From: Candidatus Poribacteria bacterium
GTDB lineage: Bacteria; Poribacteria; WGA-4E; PCPOR2b
NCBI GenBank assembly: GCA_022822785.1
Contig: JAJEAL010000094.1
Coordinates: 1 to 42,544 of the forward strand
Length of the DNA: 42,544 nucleotides
Direction of reading: 5' to 3'
Both the position numbers and the translations under genes were made by a program. The notes beneath the pieces were generated by a model, which did not search any database, had not been told where the DNA came from, and worked only from the letters and a program-made list of their open reading frames with translations. Positions 34,056 through 42,200 of this stretch are shown in pieces. The first letter of the stretch is position 1, and each line of letters starts with the position of its first letter.

Positions 34056-34420
34056 AAGACTTACGCAGTTGAACGGTAAAATTCAACCCTTTCTGCTAGT
34101 CCCGATACTCGGTTCCGTTTCAATGCCTCACTGGCACGATTCGGCAATTTGTCAGGGCCCTGTCAGGTCTAAAAAAAAATTTCAACCTCACATCGGGGGT
34201 TCATCATTGGCGAATATCTCTCTGAACCTTGATGGGGCCTAGCTTCAGCGCATTTGTAGATTTGTGCCACCCACCAGAAGGTGCGTGTAGATGGCTTTTT
34301 GACCTGACATATACGCACTGTTTATGAACCGTTTTTCACTGAGATATCACCATAACCTCGCTAAATGACAGGGATTTGTCAGGGCACTGACAGGTCTAAA
34401 CTCTGAGGTGCGTAAGCCCT
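34056..34420. repeat. MITE-like element, family A copy 3 (longer form)
   Basis: Begins AAGACTTACGCAGTTGAACGG, matching the start of copy 1, and ends in the inverted TGCGTAAGCCCT (34409-34420). At 365 bp it is longer than copies 1 and 2. It carries an internal direct repeat, TTTGTCAGGGCCCTGTCAGG near 34149 and TTTGTCAGGGCACTGACAGG near 34374. No open frame in it resembles a transposase, so any movement would need a transposase in trans. Confidence 0.6.
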
Positions 34421-34506
34421 GGTATAGTTATATTCGGTGTATTTGAGTGGGGGCATTTTGCCTCTATTATACCCTATTTTTTGACCATGTGTGTAAGTGG
34501 TAGCTT

Positions 34507-34553
34507 TGTCTGAATCGCTGATTATCGCGGATTTAGGGATTACACGGATTCAG
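34507..34553. repeat. Dispersed repeat, family B (short copy)
   Basis: TTGTCTGAATCGCTGATTAT followed by a GGATTTAGGGATTACACGGATTC-like tract. It shares its words with the copies at 35408, 36145, 37293 and 39208. Confidence 0.65.
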
Positions 34554-34623
34554 AAAGCCGCGTTATGTTTAATCCGTAGTCCAGACCATTTACTTACTCA
34601 ATTCCTGACCGCTCCCACTTCTG

Positions 34624-35043
34624 TTAGGTCGTCCAATCTTCTAATTGTAATCCGAACAATCCCTGTATCCGATGAAAATCGCTGTCAGAAGTTGTCAGAA
34701 TCGCATCTAATGCCAGTGCTGCAGCAGCAATCCAAAGGTCACATTCATCTAATGGTGTGCCCAATTCCTGAGCTGCGCGTTTTATCTTTGCGTAGAAATC
34801 ACCTGCTCTTTCTGGAACTGGGTCACATATCAGTCCAGAAAACAGATTGTTGGCTTGATCTTCTAAAGATTGCCGCCTACGTCCGATAGGCAAGAGTTCG
34901 ATACCAAACAGGATCTCACCGCGCACAATTGGGCAGGTGAAAGGATAGTCAGCAACTTGAGCAGATGTGAGACGCTCTTTGACCCGCCTATGATTCGCCA
35001 TGAGATAACTGCACGTTGATGTTTCCAAAAGATACTTTATCAT
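34624..35043 (-). CDS. PIN-domain toxin, VapC-like
   Basis: 139 residues. PIN-domain RNase layout: LLETST (residues 5-10, usually LLDTS, so the first Asp is Glu7), RGEILFG (Glu43), LDECDLWIAAAALALDA (Asp102) and LTTSDSDFHRI (Asp120/122). The ATG overlaps the upstream antitoxin-like gene by 4 nt (ATGA), a classic toxin-antitoxin arrangement. VapC toxins cleave tRNA or rRNA with a Mg-dependent acidic quartet. Asp to Glu at position 7 may reduce activity. N-terminal HRRVKERL matches VapC of the type II group. Confidence 0.88.
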   Translation of the reverse strand: MIKYLLETSTCSYLMANHRRVKERLTSAQVADYPFTCPIVRGEILFGIELLPIGRRRQSLEDQANNLFSGLICDPVPERAGDFYAKIKRAAQELGTPLDECDLWIAAAALALDAILTTSDSDFHRIQGLFGLQLEDWTT

Positions 35044-35375
35044 TGACTTTCTTGCTCATTTGCTGCGAATGGTGAATCGAATCGCACAGGCATCTGATTT
35101 GCCTTAATTACCTGAAGCAGAACCTCTGCATCTTCCAGTGTCACATCATGCGATTTTTCAACTGCTTCAATGATACGTTGTGCAATCGGATTTTTGCTCG
35201 TCGGTTTCGCCCCTAAACTCTCGGTGATTTCTGGATCATTCGCTGATGCGTGTGTAGCCGCCCCTCCTTCTTTGCCTTGAAGATAGGTCAGATAGTCAAT
35301 GCCCGCTTTCAAATTTTCCGGCGAGAGTTGTTTGATTAACTCAACCGCCTGCTGTTGTAGGTCTACTTTTCGCAT
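35040..35375 (-). CDS. Antitoxin-like partner of the PIN toxin
   Basis: 111 residues from an ATG with AAAGGAG upstream. The N-terminal 32 residues (MRKVDLQQQAVELIKQLSPE, then LKAGIDYLTYLQ) are a helical element (DUF2281-like) shared almost verbatim with the genes at 35882-36112 and 36644-37261. After about residue 45 it diverges: KNPIAQRIIEAVEKSHDVTLEDAEVLLQVI. The 4-nt overlap with the PIN gene supports an antitoxin role for this unit. The shared segment probably mediates dimerisation or DNA binding, and the C-terminus toxin recognition (inference). Confidence 0.78.
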   Translation of the reverse strand: MRKVDLQQQAVELIKQLSPENLKAGIDYLTYLQGKEGGAATHASANDPEITESLGAKPTSKNPIAQRIIEAVEKSHDVTLEDAEVLLQVIKANQMPVRFDSPFAANEQESQ

Positions 35376-35407
35376 GGCGTTCTCCTTTCGTTCTGTTTGC
35401 TCCCTAT

Positions 35408-35618
35408 TGTCAGAATCGCTGATTATCACAGATTAAGGGATTGCACGGATTCAAAAAACATCGGTGGTGATTGTCTGAATCTGGATTTACTGGATTAACG
35501 GATTTTCAGGATTTTGGGGCGGCGGTTTCTTCACAAGGTTGATTTCTGCGTTGTCTGAATCGCAGATTACCACAGATTAAAGGATGACACAGATTCAATT
35601 GACCGAATCTGTGTCATC
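35408..35618. repeat. Dispersed repeat, family B (long copy 1)
   Basis: Starts TGTCAGAATCGCTGATTATC. A core of about 101 nt (35455-35555) matches 37341-37441 with about four mismatches. It ends in a perfect 14-bp inverted repeat, GATGACACAGATTC / GAATCTGTGTCATC (35583-35618), immediately after the RelE-like stop, which may act as a terminator for that gene. Confidence 0.78.
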
Positions 35619-35625
35619 TATTAAA

Positions 35626-35904
35626 TTAGGGCCGATATGCTCTACCACGGTGGTAAATGCCTGTGATGATACACCTCCGACGTTGCGTGTCCACACTGTA
35701 GAGAATCCGGTAACTCCCGACGCGGTATCGGTATTGTCCTGCGTATTCTCCCCACAACTTGGTAATGTTCGGCCCAAAGAACGGATTTTGGGCTAACAGA
35801 TCAATCGCTTCATTTACTCGCCGTGTCAGGTTGGCATCAAGCGCGTTGTAATGTGTCGCTGCCTCATTAGTGAGTTGTACCTCAAACGTCCCGTCTAACA
35901 TCAT
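35626..35904 (-). CDS. RelE/ParE-family toxin
   Basis: 92 residues. RelE/ParE fold: FEVQLTNEAATHYNALDANLTRRVNEAIDLLAQNP, then LWGEYAGQYRYRVGSYRILYSVDTQRRRCIITGIYHRGRAYR. The YRYRVGSYRILY strand and IYHRGRAYR C-terminus are typical of ribosome-dependent mRNA endonucleases of this group. The start (ATGATG) lies inside the end of the antitoxin-like gene, a 23-nt overlap, so translation is coupled. A stem-loop follows its stop. Confidence 0.92.
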   Translation of the reverse strand: MMLDGTFEVQLTNEAATHYNALDANLTRRVNEAIDLLAQNPFFGPNITKLWGEYAGQYRYRVGSYRILYSVDTQRRRCIITGIYHRGRAYRP

Positions 35905-36112
35905 CCCAACGCTTTAGCCTTCCCGCTTTCACATCCGCTTCTGCACGTTTTAAGCTCTTAGCGATTTCCGGATCGCTCATTAATTCTTGGGTCGCCTCCC
36001 ACGCTTCTTTATCTTGCAGATAGCTCAGATAGTCAATGACTGCTTTCAGTTTTTCTGTCGAAAGTTGTTCTATTAGCTCTACTGCTTGTTGTTGTAAAGA
36101 TACTTTTTGCAT
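35882..36112 (-). CDS. Antitoxin-like partner of the RelE toxin
   Basis: 76 residues. Its N-terminus (MQKVSLQQQAVELIEQLSTE, then LKAVIDYLSYLQ) is a diverged copy of the antitoxin element in the genes at 35040-35375 and 36644-37261. The C-terminus LKRAEADVKAGRLKRWDDVRRD is the kind of Arg/Lys-rich helix that wraps RelE toxins. Overlap with the toxin start and GGGGA before the ATG support a bicistronic TA operon. Confidence 0.85.
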   Translation of the reverse strand: MQKVSLQQQAVELIEQLSTEKLKAVIDYLSYLQDKEAWEATQELMSDPEIAKSLKRAEADVKAGRLKRWDDVRRDV

Positions 36113-36144
36113 GATGTTCCCCTTTTACTCTATTTGCTATATCT

Positions 36145-36193
36145 TGTCTGACTTGGGATTTACCGAATTTTTGGATTCTCAGGATTTTTGGAC
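36145..36193. repeat. Dispersed repeat, family B (short, diverged copy)
   Basis: TTGTCTGACTTGGGATTTAC followed by a GGATTCTCAGGATTTTTGGA tract. It resembles the GATTTAC/GATTTTCAGGATTTTGG words of the long copies. It lies just upstream of the RelE-antitoxin gene. Confidence 0.5.
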
Positions 36194-36276
36194 GCAGCTG
36201 CTCTTATCCTGTTTACCTTCGCTTTACGATTCCAATTTACCCACCCAACCCTCCATGACCACAATTTTTTCGGGAG

Positions 36277-36654
36277 TTAATTTGAAACGAATTTTGACCG
36301 TAGTGCGAGTTGAGTCGCTAAAAATAAAATGTCGTCCCGTCCATCTGGCCACGGTATAATATCAGCATGTAAAGGATGTATAGAAGTTTCGGGTTCAACC
36401 TTTTGCTGGAGAGCGTAAACATCTTTTGCCAAAAGATTAGCTCGACCGTACAGGGTCTTACCTCTTGGTTCAGCCACAAACTCATTACCAATGGACCAAA
36501 CCTCGTCTTCGGTCAGTGTTGAGGTACGGTAAACGGACAATCGTTTGTTTTTTGGTGGGACAAATGCTTTAGCTTTAACAGTCTGATCCGATGGACGAAA
36601 CTCATTTCTACTCAGTATGAAACGACTAATTCTTTCATTTGAATCAATTGTCAT
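36277..36654 (-). CDS. Uncharacterised protein paired with antitoxin-domain fusion
   Basis: 125 residues overlapping the upstream gene by 11 nt, so coupled to it. Segments: KAFVPPKNKRLSVYRTSTLTEDEVWSIGNEFV, KTLYGRANLLAKDVYAL and IHPLHADIIPWPDGRDDILFLATQLAL. The order (VYRTSxLTExEVW, GRAxLxAxDV, HADIIxWPxxRDxxxxLAxxLA) resembles small hypothetical proteins that I recall often lying next to a partner like the neighbouring gene. No function is established. By position it occupies the toxin slot of the module. Confidence 0.6.
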   Translation of the reverse strand: MTIDSNERISRFILSRNEFRPSDQTVKAKAFVPPKNKRLSVYRTSTLTEDEVWSIGNEFVAEPRGKTLYGRANLLAKDVYALQQKVEPETSIHPLHADIIPWPDGRDDILFLATQLALRSKFVSN

Positions 36655-37261
36655 AATGGAGGAAAAGACTTGTAATCATGCCAATAATGGCGATAAGGTG
36701 AGGCATTGAGAAAGGTAATATCCCACGCGCCTGATTCTCCGCACCGAAGATGCCAGCAAAAACAATGTGCCCATCCCCACCAAAACTCAAGGTAAATATC
36801 TTTTGCCCTTCTCGCCATTCGAGGCAGATTTCACCGTTGTCTAAGGGCATCATATCGGGTAGGGGCACAAATTTGTTAACCGTTTTCAAAAACCTGTCCA
36901 CATCTTCGTAAGCCGTTTCTGGGATGGCATCTAGCTCTTGATCAAGCCTCCTTTCCTCTGCCGCGTCTGCTCGTACTTTTTGCAGTCCCTTCTCTATGTC
37001 CTTTGGGGCAAAGTCATCTAAATCTATGTGAACAGCACTTCCTTCTATCTGAGGTGCTTTTGCCAGTGCTTTCCATGCTCGATCGTAGTTTCTTAGTATC
37101 TCGTCTAAGGCGGTTTCAAAATCACTCGCTGATTCGTGTGTGGCTTCGCAGTCTTCTTGATTCTGAAGATAGGTCAGATAGTCAACGACTGCTTTCAGTT
37201 TTTCTGCTGAGAGTTGTTTGATTAATTCAACTGCTTGTTGTTGTAGGTCTACTTTTCGCAT
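36644..37261 (-). CDS. Antitoxin-type N-terminus fused to an uncharacterised domain
   Basis: 205 residues. Residues 1-40 (MRKVDLQQQAVELIKQLSAE, then LKAVVDYLTYLQ) nearly duplicate the antitoxin at 35040-35375. Residues about 45-120 are acidic and helical (FETALDEILRNYDRAWKALA; KDIEKGLQKVRADAAEERRLDQEL). The C-terminal about 70 residues (NGEICLEWREGQKIFTLSFG, then DGHIVFAGIFG) form a beta-rich domain seen in stand-alone hypothetical proteins. The domain probably came from another gene and acquired the antitoxin element, possibly by recombination through the shared upstream repeat. Coupled to 36277-36654. Confidence 0.65.
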   Translation of the reverse strand: MRKVDLQQQAVELIKQLSAEKLKAVVDYLTYLQNQEDCEATHESASDFETALDEILRNYDRAWKALAKAPQIEGSAVHIDLDDFAPKDIEKGLQKVRADAAEERRLDQELDAIPETAYEDVDRFLKTVNKFVPLPDMMPLDNGEICLEWREGQKIFTLSFGGDGHIVFAGIFGAENQARGILPFSMPHLIAIIGMITSLFLHYDN

Positions 37262-37292
37262 GGCGTTCTCTTTTCGTTCTGTCTATTGTTCA

Positions 37293-37488
37293 TTATCTGA
37301 ATCGTGGATTGGCACGGATTCAGGGATTACACAGATTGAAAAAACATCGGTAGTGATTGTCTGAATCTGGATTTACTGGATTAACGGATTTTCAGGATTT
37401 TGGGGCGGCGGTTTCTCCACAAGGGCGATTTCTGCGTTGTCAAAATCGCTGGTTATCGCAGATTAAAGGAGGACACGGATTAAAAAAG
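37293..37488. repeat. Dispersed repeat, family B (long copy 2)
   Basis: Begins TTATCTGAATCGTGGATTGG and holds the core of about 101 nt matching 35455-35555. It lies directly upstream of the antitoxin-type gene at 36644-37261, just as long copy 1 lies upstream of 35040-35375. The similarity extends through the ribosome-binding region into the first about 35 codons of both genes. Confidence 0.78.
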
Positions 37489-37506
37489 ACCCGTCGATGG
37501 TGATGC

Positions 37507-38448
37507 TTATTCTTGGGGAGTTAGCATTTCAGCGATATCTACCGGTAACCTAACCTCATTTCTCTGCTCAAAGTCCGGGATGCTTTGGTAATCATCATAA
37601 AATAAATCAATGATATCCACTCCCATGTCTCTGACAGCGGTCAGATCTGATTTGGCTTTCTCCCATTCTCCCACAAATAACCATTTCATCCCACGATTGT
37701 AATAGGCTATGGTATCATTGGGGTTGAGGTCTATCACTTTGGTAAAGTCCTCAATAGCCCGGTCAAACTCGCCCTTGTTGTCGTAGGCAAGCCCGCGACA
37801 GTAATAGGCTATGACATCATTGGGGTTGAGGTCTATTGCTTTGGTAAAGTCCTTAATAGCCCGGTCAAACTCGCCTTTGTCATCGTAAGCTAACCCACGA
37901 TTGTTATAGGCATCGGTATAATTGGGTTCAAGGTCTATCGCTTTGGTAAAATCTGCGATGGCGCGGTCAACTTGGTCTTTGTCATCATAAGCTAACCCGC
38001 GATTGTAATAGGCACCGGTATAATTGGGTTCAAGGTCTATCGCTTTGGTAAAATCTGCGATGGCGCGGTCAAAATCGTCTTTGCCCCTGTAAGCAATCCC
38101 ACGACTGCAATAGGCTTTAACATTATTGGATTCGAGCTGTATTACTTTAGTGAAATCTGCGATAGCACTAGCAAGATCATTTTTTCGGACGTGAACAGTC
38201 CCACGATTGTAATAAGCATCGGCAGAATCGGGGTTGAGGGCTATCGCTTTGTCGAAGTCCTCAATCGCACGGTCAACTTGGTCTTTTTCATCGTAAGCTA
38301 ACCCGCGAAAGTAATAGGCTTCGGCAGAATCGGGGTTAAGGTCACGCTTCAGGCCTATCGCTTTGGTATAATGCCCAATAGATTTCTCATATTCCTTCTG
38401 CTTTGCTTCAGAATTTGTTGTTTCATTTCCTCTATCTTGACACGTCAA
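37507..38448 (-). CDS. Tetratricopeptide-repeat protein coupled to the FRG gene
   Basis: 313 residues with about seven tandem 34-residue TPRs (residues about 20-275). Consensus: AYYNRGLAYDDKGEFDRAIxDFTKAIDLNPN. The closing segment is less regular (KSDLTAVRDMGVDIIDLFYDDYQSIPDFEQRNEVRLP). The start is TTG, overlapping the FRG stop by TTGA, with no ATG nearby, so translation depends on coupling. No signal peptide. It is a protein-binding scaffold, probably for the FRG protein. Repeats are very similar at the DNA level, so array length could vary between strains. Confidence 0.85.
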   Translation of the reverse strand: MTCQDRGNETTNSEAKQKEYEKSIGHYTKAIGLKRDLNPDSAEAYYFRGLAYDEKDQVDRAIEDFDKAIALNPDSADAYYNRGTVHVRKNDLASAIADFTKVIQLESNNVKAYCSRGIAYRGKDDFDRAIADFTKAIDLEPNYTGAYYNRGLAYDDKDQVDRAIADFTKAIDLEPNYTDAYNNRGLAYDDKGEFDRAIKDFTKAIDLNPNDVIAYYCRGLAYDNKGEFDRAIEDFTKVIDLNPNDTIAYYNRGMKWLFVGEWEKAKSDLTAVRDMGVDIIDLFYDDYQSIPDFEQRNEVRLPVDIAEMLTPQE

Positions 38449-39170
38449 ACCTCTATAAAACTGCGTGTAAGCACCCCATGAATGCGTTGGTTTCTAATAA
38501 AACCGTAGAGATCGTTGTAGATAGTTTCCGTAGATATGCCGTGATACATTCGCAGGTGACCTAGGATCAATTCTTTAAGGTTTGCCGGAATAGTGACTAT
38601 ATCATCCTCGTGTGGTTCAATAAACCCTTTGGACGGGCGAACAAACACACTTTTCTGAGCGATAACACGATGCCGTGGATTCCGAGGGTGGTTAATCATG
38701 CTTTTTATCTCCTCGGTTTTTTGCAGGATAATCCGGCCGGGCTTATCATGGTGACCATCGCAGGCAAAGAATAGAGCGATGAAGTAGTCAGTCGTGAAGT
38801 CGATTAGGTTAGTTGCACCGCCGTAGTGTTGGATTTCAGTCAGGATTTCAAAATTGATGGTTTTATCCGTATTCTCTTCGTCCACATTTGGAAATGTTGC
38901 GAAATCCACACGAAAATCTTGAGGCAGATCTCCGATATGCTTTTTAGCGGCACTCAGCATCTCTACTTGGACAACCTCTATATCAACCTCTCCAATACCA
39001 TATTCGCGCCAAAGGCTTGAGGAAACTTTCCCATAGTGTGGATGTTCTTCATGGCATTCAGATTCACCGCGGTAGATATAGCCACCACCCACGGATTTCG
39101 TTTCTATCGCGCGAATAATGTCTTGAACCGTGCGTGGCTTATCATTTGAGGTATTGGATTGATTTGACAT
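38445..39170 (-). CDS. FRG-domain protein
   Basis: 241 residues. FRG domain (PF08867) hallmarks: YIYRGESECHEEHPHYGKVSSSLWREYG near the N-terminus, where the [FY]RG motif names the family, then ILTEIQHYGGATNLIDFTTDYFIALFFACDG and RIILQ. A C-terminal region follows (RVIAQKSVFVRPSKGFIEP, GFIRNQRIHGVL). FRG proteins are found in variable and defence-associated loci, and their biochemical activity is not established. Here it is coupled to a TPR gene by a 4-nt overlap and lies between toxin-antitoxin units and an R-M protein. Confidence 0.85.
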   Translation of the reverse strand: MSNQSNTSNDKPRTVQDIIRAIETKSVGGGYIYRGESECHEEHPHYGKVSSSLWREYGIGEVDIEVVQVEMLSAAKKHIGDLPQDFRVDFATFPNVDEENTDKTINFEILTEIQHYGGATNLIDFTTDYFIALFFACDGHHDKPGRIILQKTEEIKSMINHPRNPRHRVIAQKSVFVRPSKGFIEPHEDDIVTIPANLKELILGHLRMYHGISTETIYNDLYGFIRNQRIHGVLTRSFIEV

Positions 39171-39207
39171 TTTTATTCATTCTTCTCCATTATTGTAATT
39201 TCTTTGC

Positions 39208-39298
39208 TGTCAGAATCGCGATTACCGCAGATTCAGGGATTACGCAGATTGAAAAATCCGTGCAATCTGCTTAATCCGTCTAATCCGTGATTCAGACA
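39208..39298. repeat. Dispersed repeat, family B (complete-looking copy with inverted ends)
   Basis: Starts TGTCAGAATC (39208-39217) and ends GATTCAGACA (39289-39298), an inverted pair of termini with one mismatch. Between them are GATTACGCAGATT and ATCCGTGCAATCTGC words. The stop codon of the R-M gene (39292-39294) lies inside the right end, so insertion may have reset the C-terminus of that protein. Confidence 0.7.
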
Positions 39299-42200
39299 TT
39301 TTCCGCTCCCTCTACAATAGCGATTTCTTCACTGGTGAGATCGTATAACAAGTATACTATCTGATCAATCTCATTTTCAAGTTCGGATACATCTGCGTCC
39401 GGGTTGGTGCGTTTGGCATGGAGGATTTGATCGACAAGTTCGATAATGGGTGCTTGTTGTTCACAAGCTGCCTCTGGTATTGGAAATTCTTTCACATAAT
39501 TGTTAATCCAACGACTGGTTCCCATCCCACTCGTTTCTGCAATAAGCCCCAAGTAAAAACGAATTACGCTTGAATTTAGAATACCGAGCAGAAATTTTGA
39601 CTCTATACCTGAAGGCGGTAATAAAAAATATGCTGAGTTTAGCAGATAGATTTCTTCATTACAAAGGGCAAAACGCCCCGAATCTGTCAATTCGATCCAC
39701 ACAATTTTTTCTTTTTTGAAATCATCATAGAATGAGCACGCTCTTAGATTCGTCCAATGCTGTCCTTGTGCTCCACGATTCTTGAACCGATCTCCAAATG
39801 ACTCTAAATGTTCGTATATATCAAGATAATCTCTTTGCACATTAACTCCATTTTTAGTCAGTAAAATATACTCCCCTGCTGAGGTGTAGCTGTAGCGAGA
39901 AATATCTCTGCCTCTCAAAATGGGTTTTATGATTTCAGCATTGACGGGATTTCTTTCACAAAGTTCTCGTTTCTTATCTTCATCTATAAGAAAGGCTTCA
40001 TTGCTGCCGGTCGCAATACCCAGTCTAATTTTTGTCCCCAACTGTTCGAGAGTTTTCCCTGATGATTCTAGTTTCCTTTGGAGCTCAACACACTTTGGCT
40101 CTACAAGATTCCACGATCTTGAATTAAAGTAAGTCTGCGGATAATTAAAACCGTTATTTTTCACAAAATCCTCAAAACTATCATCTGAAAATAGCGAATT
40201 AACAACGATACAAAAATCACCGGTGAGATTTGCCGGTTTACGCGATACGATTATTGCGACATTGACAATCACACTCTCGAAAACCTGTGAATCTTCAATA
40301 TTTAACACCCTAAGCAGCATATTTTTATTGTGTAGTAGTCTTCGGATTGGGGCGCCATATTCTGCTCTCAAGTATGAATTTGAAGTGATAAGACTAAGTA
40401 TCCCTTGCTGATTTTGTAATTTTATCGCCTTTTCAATGAAATAGCAGTACACATCTGCAAAAGGTTGGTATGATTGATATCGATTTCTAATTTCAGTTTT
40501 AAGTTGTTTGGGGATTTTATCATGGCTAATATAGGGCGGATTGCCAATCACCACATCAAATCCGTTTGCGATCCCAAACATCCATTCCGGATCAAACCAA
40601 TCCGCGCTTGCGTTCTGGTCGTAAGGGTCCCATGCGGCAACTTTATCGGCATCATCGGGGGGCATCCCGATATGCTTTAATTCCGTTGCCAATTCTCGCC
40701 GCAATTTTCTGTCCGCTCGCTTACAGGCAAGTTTCTGCGGTCGTGTTGTGGCGTGGAAATGCCGCTCACGGTTATCCCCCAATTCCACCTCTAACACCTT
40801 CGCTTTGGGGCTAGTCAAGGTGCGTTCCCCCTCAAGACCGATGAGCGTGTTCGCTGCGATAAACCGGGTCTCCAGATTCGGCAGCGGCTTAATCCCAAAA
40901 TTGTCCGCATCTCTATCCGGCTCCTGCTCAATAGCAAGCGAGATAAAGAAGCGGAGTTTGGCGATTTGGCAGGCGATGGATTGAATGTCCAAACCGAAAA
41001 TGCTGTTTTGAATCAGATACAACTTGCGTCCGAAGTCCCCCGAATAACTCTCAAAGATTCTGCTAATTTCCGTGAGCTCTTCGTCGCGTGTCGGTCTATC
41101 CTTTGTATCAAACGCGGCCGCCGCTCGCTGGATGGCGCGTTCCTTCTGTAGCTGCTCCCATCGGGTGTTATCGGGGTCAAGCCGCCGCAGCGCAAGGGTC
41201 AGTTTGTGCAGGGTTCCCATCGGAAACGCACCCGAACCGACCGCCGGATCCAGTATCTTCAATTCTGAGATTGCCCGCACAATCTCGTCCGATTCCCGAC
41301 TATCGAACCTTTCATTCGCATCGTCGAACACCTTTGCGTAATCAAACAGGTAACGCAACCGCTCGTCCCACAACTTCACATCTCCGTCTGTCGGCGACAC
41401 CTGCGCTGCTAGTACCTCCACTAACGCCTCCTCCACCATGTAGTCCACAATGGGGCGCGGGGTGTAGTAGGAGCCGGTCTGTTTCCGTGCCGTTGCGCCG
41501 GTTTCGGGGTTATATGCGGCGAGTAGGTTTTCAAACACCTTGCCGAGCAGCTCCGGATCTAACGCGACCTCCTGCTCTATCGGTGTGTTTTCCTCAACAG
41601 TGAATTTGTAGCCTTTCAGCAGGGGAATCAGACCGCGATCGGCATCAAAGAAGATACGGTTGGGGAGGCTTAACTTTCTGTAGTGTTCATCGGAGAAGCA
41701 GTCAATCCGATAGCCGCCATCCCGTGTCGCCTCCTCGCTGTCGAGGCAATCAAACAGACCGCCGTTGATAAATGGCGTTTTCTCAAACAGTCTTAGCAGT
41801 TCATCGGGAGCGGTTATCTGATCCTTGTAGCGATACAGTGAGAAATTGCGGTGACCCGTGTTTCCGCCTTTAGTAAACCGACGCTTCTCTATCTCGGTGT
41901 TCAACGTCGCAAAAAACAGATTCTGTAGCACGGCGCGATAGTAGGAATCGCCGGCCTCGTGGTCGTAGTCCTTCAGCAAGTGGGAGATTCGCGCCTCGTT
42001 GAACAAGCCATCAGCAATTAACCCCTTCTCCTTGATGAACCAGACGAACAGCAGGCGCGTGATTAGGCGGATGACGTGCTCCTCTGGCTTCAAGGTGCGA
42101 TTTTTGTCTGTGGGGAATTTCCCCTCAGCAACCGCCCATTCAAACCAAGCGAACAGTTCCCGGTAGAATTTTTTGTTGAGTGCTTCGGTGTCCAATCGGG

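Noticed and set aside
33961-34086. N-terminal extension of the protein at 33358
   Set aside because: The extra codons run through a palindrome and the end of a repeat element, and a better start with a ribosome-binding site exists at 33960.
34056-34420. Autonomous insertion sequence
   Set aside because: Inverted ends are present but the interior has no transposase-like frame, so it was called a MITE-like element.
41088-41603. Long plus-strand open frame of 171 codons
   Set aside because: Lies wholly antisense to the adenine methyltransferase and its translation is low-complexity Pro/Arg-rich, typical of a shadow frame.
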